Shown here: positions 11,926-23,192 of the stretch, one piece after another
How the letters are laid out: every line of letters begins with the position of its first letter
Position numbering within the stretch: position 1 is the first letter of the stretch
Assembly: GCF_004337985.1 (NCBI RefSeq)
Contig: NC_043742.1
Span: 4,267,259-4,331,258, forward strand
Direction: 5' to 3'
Length of the DNA stretch: 64,000 bases
DNA from: Pyricularia pennisetigena
Lineage: Eukaryota > Ascomycota > Sordariomycetes > Magnaporthales > Pyriculariaceae
Notes under the pieces: generated by a model
Told to the model about the DNA's origin: nothing
What the model saw: the letters and a program-made list of their open reading frames with translations, nothing else
The model's database searches: none
Program-made: the position numbers and the translations under genes

Positions 11926-14900
11926 ATGGATCGCGCAAGGAAGCGTGAGTTGCTTTGAAAAGTGACATCGTGCTCAGCCCCACGCATCAAGACCGCCAAC
12001 TGACATCTGTAACCCGCTGCCGCAGGCGAACTGCGCGCCCTGAACGATCGAGCTTGGACTGGCGAAAAATGTGAGTGATGCCATGGCATTGGCAGCCCAC
12101 CATGATCTTCTGACATTTGCTGCTAGGCCTCATCGACGTCAGCTCGTCTCTCGACTCGTCGCTGCGCAAAAACACGTCGTTCATGAAGCGTTTGCGAACC
12201 GCGATATCCGCTGCGAACCTCAACACCTTTATCCAAGAGATCAAAACGCTTAGCTTGCACAAGTACCTTTCCGAGATCATATCAGCTTGCTACGAGGGTC
12301 TCTGCCGCCTCAAGACGCCGTCCGAGATTGAAGCCGGAGTCGAAATTTTGAGCGCCCTCCACCAACGTTTCGGACCCGATGAGTTCACACAGCATCTGGG
12401 GTGGTTGCTGGGCAGGGGGATGGCCACGCCAGAGAAGAGCTATTTGAAAACCCTGCCGGCTGAGGCTAGAGAGAAGGAAGAGAGGGAGCGGCTGGTGCGC
12501 CAGCGCGTGCTCATAAGGGTCGTTACAGAGCTCTGGCTCGTCGGTGTCCTGCGGACCCTCGACGACACAACCCGACCTGATGATGGTACAAAGGGTGTTC
12601 CCGGAAAACCTCAAGAAGCAAAGGCCCGCACCAGCATTAAGGGCGGTGGTGCTGAGCCGTTTCCTCTTGAAGTCCTGAAAGATCTGCTTGGGCATGATCG
12701 AGAGCACGTCAACCTGCCGCTTCTGGTCACCTTTGTCAAATCTTTCAGCTGGGATGTATTCGGCATCAAGGCTGCAGGCGCAGATGGACGGAAGACAGTG
12801 GAGGAAGACGGGGCTACTAAGACGACCAACGGCGGCACTGATCCGGATCAACAGGAGTCAAATGACATTGGCGGGACTGCCGATGACGAGCCCCTTACGC
12901 CCGTGGAGCTGCAGGAGCGCTTCAGAAACGTATTGAAAAGATACTTTGAAGATGTCAAGGCACATTTGGAACGCGACCAAAAGGCAATCTCTAATCAGTC
13001 TCGCAGGAACGCAGAAGCTTATGTCAAATCCGGCGAGGTCTTTGAAGATCGCCAAGCCAACTTTGACAAGCAAGTCAAAGCGCAGGAGAGGCTTGTGTCA
13101 AATGCTCAGGTGCTTGCTGACATGCTAGGAGCCGAAATGCCGGATTTGAAGGACGACACTGATCCAATGGCCAACGCCAACGCCTCGATTGGCTTGGTGA
13201 GGACTGGGGAATATCTCCGTGGCCAAGGAGAAGGTGCAGGTATCTGGGAAGACGAAGAGGAGCGACGCTTCTACGAGAACCTGGTAGATCTGAAAGGCAA
13301 GGTACCCGCTATTCTTCTTGAAGACGCCAAAAAGAAGAAGACCGAGACCGACGAGCAAGTCGGCAAGCGAGTCGATGCGGCCGAACCTACCGATGTCGCC
13401 AAGGGCGCCGAACCTGCAGACGACCAATCTACTGCTATCGCAAACAAAACTACTGGGGCTCAGGTTGACGCTATCCTCCTGCGGCTTCCGGACATGATCA
13501 CAAAGGACAACGTCGACCAAACGGCGATAGATTTTTGCTTCCTAAACTCAAAGGCATCCCGCAACCGGCTTGTCAAAGCCCTCACTGACGTCCCCAAGGG
13601 ACGCAGCGATCTGCTCCCATTTTGGGCCAGATTGGTGGCCACTCTGGGTCAGCACATGCCAGATATACCCAAGGGTGTTGTCGAGTATCTCGATGCGGAG
13701 TTCCGCAGCCTGCAACGCCGCAAGGACAAGGACTTCTTAAGCCAGGTTCGGCTGAGCAACATTCGCTACTTGGCCGAGCTCACAAAGTTCAACATAGTGC
13801 CTGAGCATGTAGTGTTTCACTGCCTCAAGGTTAGCCTGGAGGACTTCTCCAAAATGAACATCGAGGTCATCTGCAACTTGTTGGAAAACTGTGGTCGCTA
13901 CCTTCTTAGAAACCCCGAGACCTCGCCCCGTATGCTATCATTTCTGGACACACTACAACGCAAGAAGTCGGTCCAACACATAGGACAGGCCGAAAAGATG
14001 CTCATCGAGAACGCCGTATACTACGTCAACCCCCCGGAGCGACCTGCCATTGAGCAAAAGGAGCGAACACCCATGGAGTTGTTTGTCAGAAAGCTCGTCT
14101 ATGTGGACCTTTCGAAACGTAACTACAGCAAGGTCTTGAAGCAGATTAGAAGGCTTCATTGGGAGGAGAAAGAAGTGGTTGCCATCCTGACAAAAGTGTT
14201 CACCAAACCTGGCAGGGTGAAATACGGAAACATTTACCTCCTTGCCATTCTGCTCGGGGCCATTTGCAAGTATCACGTCGTCTTTACAGTCACGGTCATC
14301 GACACCCTCATCGAGTCTATCACCTTCGGGTTGGAACAAAACGAGTTCAAGTTCAATCAGCGACGAATCGCCGAGGCCAAGTACCTGGGAGAGCTATACA
14401 ACTACCGCATGTTTGATCACTCGGTCATCTTTGACACCATGTATAAGATCCTCACATTTGGTCATGGCGGACCTCCGGTACCGGGACGGATCAATCCTTT
14501 TGATCTTTCGGATGACTTCTTCAGAATCCGGCTGATTGCAACGATTCTTGAAACTTGTGGCATGTTCTTCAACAAGGGTGTCCAGGGGAAGAAGCTTGAT
14601 TATTTCCTCTCGTTTTTTCAGGTAAGTTCTCAACAGCAAGCACGATTAAAGCAGAAAAAAAAACGATAGGGATATTAACGGTGCTACAGTATTACATCTT
14701 CACAAAAGAACCTCTGCCCATGGACATTGAATTCATCGTCCAAGACACATATGCTCTTACTCGTCCTCAGTGGAAGTTGGCCACCAATCTGGAAGAAGCT
14801 TCAAGGGCGTTTCAAATGGCCATTGCCCAAGACCAGAAAAACTCTGGCCTCGACAAGGTCCTCGAGCAGGATGATGGCACTAGTGGTCCATCGTCAGACG

Positions 14901-15646
14901 ATGGAGAGGGCGATGGCGATGATCTCAACATTGCTGATGTCGATGAGGATGAAGAGGTGGAATCTGACGAAGACGATGAAAACGACGGATCACACGTGGA
15001 CAGTGATTCGGAGGACGAGGCGATTGTCGTCACAAGGGAGGAGGAGGAGGTCAATCCAGAGGACGAGGCCGAGTTTGAGCGCGAATACGCCAAGATGATG
15101 GCCGAGAGCCTGGATTCAAGAAAGTTTGACAGGAAACCCCTATTCGACGTACCGCTTCCAATGCGCACCAAAAACCAGGCCGCCGAAGGTCCTGTGGTGA
15201 ATGCACCCGGGACTATGGCATTCTCGCTTCTGACCAAGAGAGGCAACCGGCAGCAGGTAATTATCAAGAAACCAAAGAAGAAAAAAAGGAAAGTGTGCTA
15301 TTCTATTTTGCTGACAGTTGTGTTTTAGACCCGCACCGTCGAGCTCCCGTCCGACTCTAACTTTGCCATTGCCATGAAAAACCAGCAGGCGGCTGAGCGG
15401 GAGGAGCAGCAACGTATCAAAAACCTGGTGCTGAACTTGGACCTAGGAGAAAACGAGACAGAAGATGGTGAGCGCAGGCTGTCTGAACACGATCATTCCT
15501 CTGCACCAGCAAAATACTCACCACTGAAATCAACAGGAAACGACAACAAGCCCACCTCATATCATCACAATCATGGCAACAGACAAGGCCGGGATCGCAA
15601 TGCGCAACGCGGCCGTAAACTCCAATTGAGTGACGTTGACTGGTAG
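11926..15646 (+). CDS. UPF2: nonsense-mediated mRNA decay factor UPF2/NMD2
   Basis: Cytoplasmic scaffold of nonsense-mediated decay that bridges UPF1 and UPF3. Six exons by splice signals: 11926-11944, 12026-12070, 12127-14621, 14690-15292, 15329-15467 and 15537-15646, giving about 1136 aa. The first two exons are tiny (19 and 45 nt), and without them the conserved N-terminus (RELRALNDRAW, then SSLDSSLRKNTSF) cannot be read. The large exon carries the MIF4G-type helical domains; segments such as FLNSKASRNRL and LLENCGRYLLRNPET are typical. A strongly acidic Asp/Glu stretch follows at the start of exon 4, and the C-terminal SDSNFAIAMK-QRIKNLVLNLDLG part matches the UPF1-binding tail. The last intron (69 nt) is stop-free and in frame, so its removal is probable but not certain. 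Confidence 0.93.
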
Positions 15647-18600
15647 GTTGAGATACTCAGTTCTGGGGTAAATCCGTATTGGAGCAAGGCTCGCTACGCG
15701 CTGGGAGCCTTCTGCCACTCTGGAAGCTTTCCGCTCGGCTAGTGCGCCAACGTAGCTATCCACAAATTGTGGAGGGAGAAGATGATCAGACCAGGCGCTA
15801 ACGGTGGCGGCATGTTACTCGAACAGGACTTAACGACTCAGCGACCTGGCACGGACCAGACGTAGTGAATCTGCTCGTCATTTTTAAATCTATTCGCGGC
15901 CAGCTTCAGCGAGGCGGTTCATCGAGTAAAGTCACACCACAGGTGCTCGCAACAAACTCGACTTCCAGCTCAAGACGGCAATATGGCAAGATGGAAACCG
16001 CACCAAGAACATAGGTGACACAAGCTCTGTCGAGCAGGCTCGTGGCAGCACGCACGCGCGGGATACGCCTCCGGATAGAGGGAAGTTTTCCCTCACAGGG
16101 AGCGAGCAAATGCTACATACTTGCAGCTTCCCATGTCCATTCATGATTGGCCAACCATGCAACTGGCAAGATGTCCTCCATCAAAGGGCATGCTACCCAG
16201 GTTGATGAGACATATGTGGTGGCTTTGGTGCTCACCTAGGTTATCTAGCTAGGTAAGTTGGGTGTCCAAGGTGAGGCCGCACAAGGAAACTCAGTGGGTT
16301 GGATGGACGACGTGGTGATGGTTGGTGGTGGACGGATGATCTGTCGGCCCCTCACTCTGAGGCGAAAAGTGTGGCTGCACACTTCTGCTCTGCGACTAAG
16401 AGTTTCGGGGCGATTTGTCATCTTGGCTCTTGCGGCTCTAGCCTCAGTCTCGGCTCGGACAACAGATTGCGAACAAAGAGCTTGAATTATAAACTCGGTT
16501 ATTATATTTGGTTATCATATCTCACAGAGAAACGCTTGACTCCACCCGAGAGGCTGTCCCGATTGTAAAATATTTCTCCGGTTCACTGCAAGGTGTTGTT
16601 TGAGAGCACACCCAAAGAAACACAAACAGTGGAACGTGGCTGAACGAAGTCTGGATTATCGTTGTAAGCTGCTAATAGTCGATTTCGATGACAGTCTGGT
16701 TTATCGCACTTGAGATGCATTTGAGAATCGACATGAATCCAGGCCAGGGGCATCTGAATCTGCGATGTCTTACAAAGGTCGAGCCACATACGGCAGGAGG
16801 GTTTGGTTTGCCACACAAACCATCCTGCCGTCTCTTGTTTATTGCGTGCAGCTAAAAGAAAGCGCCATGGACCAGTTCCGACGGATCGTCTTGGCTGCCT
16901 CACTAAGTCGAGTGCGGCGGGGCATCTGGTCTAACACAGCTGGCACAGGCAGGTATTAATTTCGCTTTGTAATTGAGGAACAGCCCTAGCATCGCGATGT
17001 GTGCAAACTGTCAACAGCGATACTGCGATTTCGTCTCGGGTCAAGTTGAAAAAAGCAAAGGTGACAAGGCAGGCGATGAATGGAAACGGAGTGCTGACCC
17101 GGAGGATGTGCTGTAGCACGGCGATGTGTAGCCAGCAGCAGCATTCTGCTATAATACTATATTAGAAACGCGCAGATTAAGCTTTCTTTCTTTTTTTGTT
17201 CGGATTTGAGCGAGCTCTTAATCGGCTCCGTTCCAATAGCCCTTTTTTTGGCATAAGGCAACAATCATCGTAAGAGTGCGATCTAATGCCGTAAATGGGA
17301 TGGTGTGGCGTCACACAAGCAGCGCGGATCCGGCCCGCGCAGGTGGTCATCCATTGGCTTCTGGGAGACGCCGTCCCAAACTCTGGCGTCCAACGCAAAC
17401 AAAGCGTTACTGCTAGATTCAGGGGAAAGTGTTGGCTTAACTCCTCGGCAAAGCGATAACGCAAAGTCATGTAAAATACCTACCTAGGTTGGTCACTCTG
17501 TGAAGGGAAAACAACTCCTTGCACCTGCGCAAGTTTAGAAAAGCCTCCCCCCATGCAAGGTACCAAACAGGGAACAGTAGGCTACTCATATGTTCCCCGG
17601 AGGCGCGATGTGAGATGGATGAAAGTTTTATCAGCTGGAAACTTGGCTGGCTAGTTAGTGTTGATGCCAGACTATGTAGCTATCCAAGGGAGCAAACCAT
17701 TCTTTTTGTAACCCCCCAGTCTGTAGAATGCTTCCGCCCAAACACAGTCCGCCTGCCACATACTATTGATGCGAACAAAGGGCCACAGGACAACTGCCAA
17801 CTAATTTGACTTGCTTGACTGCTTACTGAAGGACGTTGATGGGTGAGAAGTAAAATCCGACGGCTAGGGCCGAGTCCATCTCCTGGATCGTTTTGCGTAG
17901 CGGCTCTTCGACCACGCCTCTCCCTTTTACACGAGGTACTCGCGGGCCCAGACTAGAGGGAGTACCTTCCATCGTTGGCGCATGGGCACCACTAGTGACT
18001 TTCTCGAACTGGACCTGGAAAGCCAAGATGCAATCTTGTCTTTGCTGCATAGCTACCGCGCCAGTCAATGTCGCCAGTGGCTATGAGCGATCCTGGCCAT
18101 GGCGCCTCTCCAAATCCGAAGTAGCATGGCGTGCTCAAGGGTTTGTGGACAGTCTAGACGAGCACGCCGGCGGCTCATCTTGTCTACAGCTTGAGAAGCT
18201 ACAGACCTCTTAGCCTCCCGAGGCAAACTCCTTTTTTTATCCCCCTCGGAACCGTCGCTCCTCAATGAAGTCAGGGACAGTCTCCTTTTCTCCTTGTCGA
18301 TCTGCCCAATTTAGTTGGACAAACTCTCCTTTCCCTCTCTTTCTTCCTCTCATTGTAGTTGCGAATCAGTCCCTTTCAGATCTTGCTGAGATTCCTCTTC
18401 AGATTGTCCTCTCTTTGGCTTCAGCGGAAACCGGAATATACCTGTGCAGAAACACCTGGTCAGCTGCATCACCTCCACTAAACCACTCACCCTTGACACT
18501 CCAATCCAAACAACCCGGACGATCTGTTGTGAGAGCATTTGGTTGCCGTTGTTGTTACAAACACCTGTTTGTTGCCGAATAACAAACCTTGAAGGCTGAC

Positions 18601-18776
18601 GGAAGCCAACATACACATTTACATACGGCTACCCGGGACATTCCTTTGTTCTTGTCGACCAGCATATCCCACAAACAAAACACCGCTTCGTTAGGGAAAC
18701 ACCAAAATTGCAATAACTTGAAACAACTGGCCACCCAACACCACCGACGTTGCTCGGTGCTAGAGCAATTGTCAAG
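15647..18776. other. 3.1-kb gene-free region upstream of chitin synthase
   Basis: The largest gene-free interval of the window. Open frames on both strands stay below about 110 codons and none shows a signal peptide, membrane segment or domain. Stretches at 18230-18360 and 18570-18776 are CT-rich and likely form the promoter or 5' leader of the chitin synthase gene. TACCTAGGT-like words occur near 16236-16256 and 17478-17488. I cannot exclude a non-coding RNA or a small multi-exon gene. Confidence 0.5.
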
Positions 18777-21481
18777 ATGGGCAATCCATTTGAAGGATGG
18801 CCGGTACACGATGTATGTTTGTTCTCACTTTGGGTTGGCCGAGGGTGAAGACAGTGAAACAAAAAAAGAGGGATATGAGAGAATGAGCTGGAGAATAGAT
18901 TTTGTGGTAAAGGCAAAGACTTACTGACAAAACTCGATCCAACCAGATCGTTTACACGGTAATCGTCGGCCTGGTCATGCTGGCTGCCGTCCTGGAGTGG
19001 TTCCTCTGGGTGGCAGCCTTCATGTATTGTCTTGTCAAGGTGTTCATCAAGGCGGAACATTGGACAATTCGAGCTCTCGCCGTTGTGGTTGCCATCCTTT
19101 TCGTCGGATTCAGGTATGTTTGACAAAATCATCTCCAGCCCAACCTCACATTTTCGACGGAATATTTGCTCACCGCAGATAAATCTCCTTGCTACAACAG
19201 AGCGGTCTTCCTTCCAATCATGGTCGTAACGCTGCCCTTACCAAGCGCTATCGTGAAACTCTGGCCGGAAGACATGGTCGTGGGACTACAGTGGTTTGCC
19301 TTTTGGGCGTTCGCCGGTCTCCTGACGATCCCATGGCTTTTCTGTGTCTACCATTTCGTCACCAACCAACTCGGCCGAGAGAAGCGTGTTAAGCAGGTCC
19401 TGGATGAGGTGTCGGCCCCAAAGGTCGTCATCGTCATGCCTTGCTACAAGGAAGACCCCGAGGTTTTGCTCGTAGCCATGAACTCGATCGTCGACTGCGA
19501 CTACCCACCATCTTGTATCCATGTGTTCCTGTCCTTCGACGGAGACCAAGTGGACGAGCTTTATCTCAACACCATCGAAACTTTTGGCGTGCCGCTTACC
19601 TTGGACTCGTACCCTAAGAGTATCGACGTCACTTATAAGGCTGCCCGTATCACCATCTCTCGCTTCCCTCACGGCGGTAAGCGTCACTGCCAAAAGGCAA
19701 CGTTCAAGCTCATCGACAAGGTCTACAAGGAGTACCTCGAGCGTAATGACAATCTCTTCATCCTGTTTATCGATAGTGACTGTATTTTGGACCGCGTGTG
19801 CCTCCAGAACTTCATTTATGACATGGAGCTGAGCCCTGGAAACTCGAGGGACATGTTGGCCATGACCGGAGTCATCACTTCTACCACGAAAAAGCACAGC
19901 CTTATCACTGTCCTTCAGGATCTGGAATACATCCACGGTCAGCTGTTCGAGCGTACGGTCGAGTCCGGATGTGGTGCTGTCACCTGTCTTCCCGGCGCTC
20001 TCACCATGCTGCGTTTCTCTGCGTTCAGGAGGATGGCCAAGTACTACTTTGCCGACAAGGCCGAGCAGTGTGAAGACCTCTTCGACTTTGCCAAGTGCCA
20101 TCTGGGCGAGGACCGTTGGTTGACGCACTTGTTCATGATTGGCGCCAAGAAGCGATACCAGATCCAAATGTGTACCTCGGCCTTCTGCAAGACCGAAGCC
20201 GTGCAGACCATGCAGTCCCTCGTCAAGCAGCGTCGTCGTTGGTTTTTGGGGTTTATCACCAACGAGGTTTGCATGTTGACTGACTGGCGTCTGTGGACGC
20301 GTTACCCCCTCCTGGTTTTGATCCGCTTCATGCAGAACACCATCCGTACCACGGCTCTTCTTTTCTTCATCATGGTTCTGGCAATCCTGACCACCTCGAA
20401 GCGTGTCAGCGATCTGCCCGTTGGTTTCATCGCCATCTCGCTCGGCCTCAACTGGCTGATGATGATCTACTTTGGTGCCAAGCTCCGCCGCTTCAAGATC
20501 TGGCTGTACCCCATGATGTTCGTGCTCAACCCCTTCTTCAACTGGTGGTACATGGTCTACGGTATCTTCACGGCCGGTCAGCGCACCTGGGGTGGGCCCC
20601 GTGCCGACGCCGCCGCGGCCGACGGAGACACCACCGCCCAGCAGGCCATCGAGGCGGCCGAGAAGGCCGGTGATGACCTCAACATTGTGCCCGAGACCTT
20701 CATCCCGGCGGCGCAGATCAAGCGCAAGGAGAGCGGCAGGCGGCGTATCGTCGCCGGTGGCAACCTCCAGCCCTCGGCCAAGATCGACGGCATGTTCGCG
20801 ATCCCCGAGCGCGGCGCCAACGGTTGGTACCAGCACGACAACATCTCGCTCTTCACGGTGGCGCACGGCCACACCGGCCGCGTGCCTCTGCACCCTCGCG
20901 ACTCGTTCGACAGTTTCTTGTCTGCGCAGACGGCCCTGAACTCGGTCTACATCCCGCGTCGTGTCGAGAGCATCATGGGCGACGAGGACCGGCGCAAGTA
21001 CGAGCTCGCCCAGGCCAGCCAGTTCAACCAGTTCCTCTCCAACCAGCGCGCGGCCAACGGCGACCCACCGCAGGGCCAGGTGTACGAATACAGCGACGTC
21101 GACCTGCAAAAGGGCGGGTACACCGACAACCCGCTGCCGCCCACGCCTGGAGAGACGGCATCCGCTGTTCCTGCCGCCCTTAACCTGCACCACAAGGTTG
21201 GCAGCACTGACAGTCTCGTCAGCCTTGGGTCCTCGGCGTCCAACAGCAACCAACGGGACCGCGGGAGACAGCGTACCCTGATGCCACCAACCTCCTCACA
21301 GGCCCGGACCGGTAGGAGTCCGCTCGGCCGGGCGAGCTTCCTGCGCACGTCGACGATCGAGGATATCGAGCTGGAGATTGGCACGAGCCACGGAAGCAGT
21401 GCAAACAGACCCCCACTGAGCAGGCAAGCGTCGAATAACGACACCAACAACAGCAACGGCGGCGGCCATCAGCAGCGGTAG
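18777..21481 (+). CDS. class VII chitin synthase
   Basis: Membrane glycosyltransferase (GT2) that polymerises UDP-GlcNAc into cell-wall chitin. Three exons: 18777-18812 (only 12 codons), 18947-19113, 19201-21481, giving 827 aa. Exon 2 encodes a membrane helix, and the junction rebuilds GFRAVFLPIMVVTLPLP. Catalytic motifs in order: MPCYKEDPE (about 147), FIDSD (about 257-261, nucleotide/metal site), GEDRWLT (about 371) and QRRRW (about 411), followed by several membrane helices up to about 540. The C-terminal ~280 residues are hydrophilic, rich in Ser, Asn and Gln, and probably cytosolic. There is no myosin motor (excludes classes V/VI) and the layout differs from classes I-III. In the rice blast fungus the class VII enzyme (Chs7) matters for appressoria; whether this is its ortholog needs alignment. 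GC-rich third positions create a long antisense frame that is not a gene. Confidence 0.92.
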
Positions 21482-23192
21482 TACCGCCCTGATCTCGGCG
21501 TTAATGCTGGCGTTGGTGTTGGCGGCAGGAGGTCGACGTCCTGTATCGTCCAGTACGGTGGCTATGGTAAGGGGTATGTGTGCGTTTCCAGGGGTCGGGG
21601 GCACCGGTGCTGTCATTCTGATGCGGGACTATGACCATAATCATCACATCACACACGAGTTATGGTTGACCATGCTCTTCTAATGTGTTCTCCTAACAAT
21701 CTTTTGTCACATCGTCACATTCTGGGGGTTTCTGGGTTGCTGAAGATATCTTGGTTTTCTTTTGGGTCTTGTTTTCATGTTTCCATAATATTGTGTCTTT
21801 CTTTTCTTCATCTTTTTTTTTCTTTTCTTTTTTTTTTTTGTTCTTTGTCAAGGGTGGTATGTATCATGATCTCGCAAGATCGATGCACTTTCCAGAAATT
21901 GCATAGAGTGGGCTAGGGAGGGAGTTTGTTTATGTATTAGCAAAAATCAGAAAGTATAAAAAGTCTGGTATCTTCAAGAAGCCCCAAATAAATTCATTGT
22001 TTTACTGTCCGTAAAAAAAGCATCTTGCCAAGTCGGAGAAAGCTATGCCACGTGCGTGTTAAACTCGTACCGCGTACGTAAAGATATCTCTGTCAAGGCC
22101 TGTCCTTCATTCATGAGAGCCAACTTGCGTGCTTGGTAACTTGCCCGCCTGAGCAAATGGTCTCGGCAATAAGGTAATGGTTACTTGAGCATTTGAATTT
22201 ATTGCCATCACTGGAACCACTGCCAAGTTAATCCCTAAAAGCCAAGGCGACTTGCTGCGTTGACGACATATGGTGGATCCGCACCGACTTATGGAAGACC
22301 TTTCGAAGGCGGTGAGGGGGCCAAACAGGGCCTCCCCAGCAACGCGGTTGCGGAAGGTAGTCGCAACCTGAACGTTGGCGGAGCGATAAGAACTTTTTTT
22401 TTCCTCTTATCGTATTGATTCATAGATGGATGAGGGGCAAAAGCTGTTTGGGCTTTGTTGAAGAGGACAGAATGCATCCGGGTTTTGCCAGAAAAATCCG
22501 GGCTATTCTCGTTACTTGTTGAATGTTCCCAAGATATTCATCACATCTGAATTTCATCTGGTATAGGAATTAAAGAAAAAGAAAACAAAAAAACAGTCTG
22601 CCTTCAGTAGCCCAATTATCAATCCCTTCATGTCGTCGAAAATTCTGTAAGCTTCTAGACGGTACCACCGTTGTAAGACGGGGAGTGGGGTGGGCTGTAC
22701 AGCACAGTTCGCGCACCCCTGCTATTTCGCCTTCCCCCTCTACAATGAGGGGCAGAGCAGCTGCCAGCCAGTACAGTGACTTTGTCCGAACAGCTTTCAA
22801 GCAGATTTTTTTTTCTTTCCACCCGTTGGCTGCCTTGATATCGAATTATCTTGCTGGTCCTTTTTTTTTATGTGCCTGGTGCGTTACGATCTAAAATTGA
22901 CCACCATTCCCACTCGGAGTATTGGCAACTTAACTCACCATTTCCTTTCAATTTTGTTTGTTTGGACCAGATCCCTACTACTTTGAACTTCCAGCAACTG
23001 GGCGATCACGAAACAAGAAGAAAACAAAGATTCAACGACTTGTAAATTCCTACCCGATCTAAAGATAATAAACCTCTCGAAGTCTTTCGCATTGCACTCT
23101 GTTTACACCAACCACGACTTACTAGATACCCTGGAGAGACGAAAACAATCAACATATACACATAATTACCAGGATCGCAACATACAGCCACC
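21482..23192. promoter_or_regulatory. intergenic region and Hsp88 promoter
   Basis: About 1.7 kb between chitin synthase and Hsp88. The left part is T-rich (likely 3' UTR, near 21800-21840). The right part holds a heat-shock element at 22638-22660 and an AC-rich leader just before the ATG. No gene is supported. Confidence 0.55.
22638..22660. promoter_or_regulatory. heat-shock element, five pentamer units
   Basis: Alternating HSF units occur at exact 5-nt spacing: GAA (22638), TTC (22643), TAA (22648), TTC (22653), GAC (22658). Three units are perfect and two have one mismatch. It lies about 530 bp upstream of the Hsp88 ATG, and Hsp110/Hsp88 genes are classic HSF targets. A shorter inverted pair (GAA-2-TTC) is also present at about 22521-22528. 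Confidence 0.55.

Noticed and set aside
19286..21253. 655-codon open frame antisense to chitin synthase
   Set aside because: It lies wholly opposite a conserved GT2 gene with intact motifs. Strong third-position GC bias removes stops on the other strand. No domain is visible in it.
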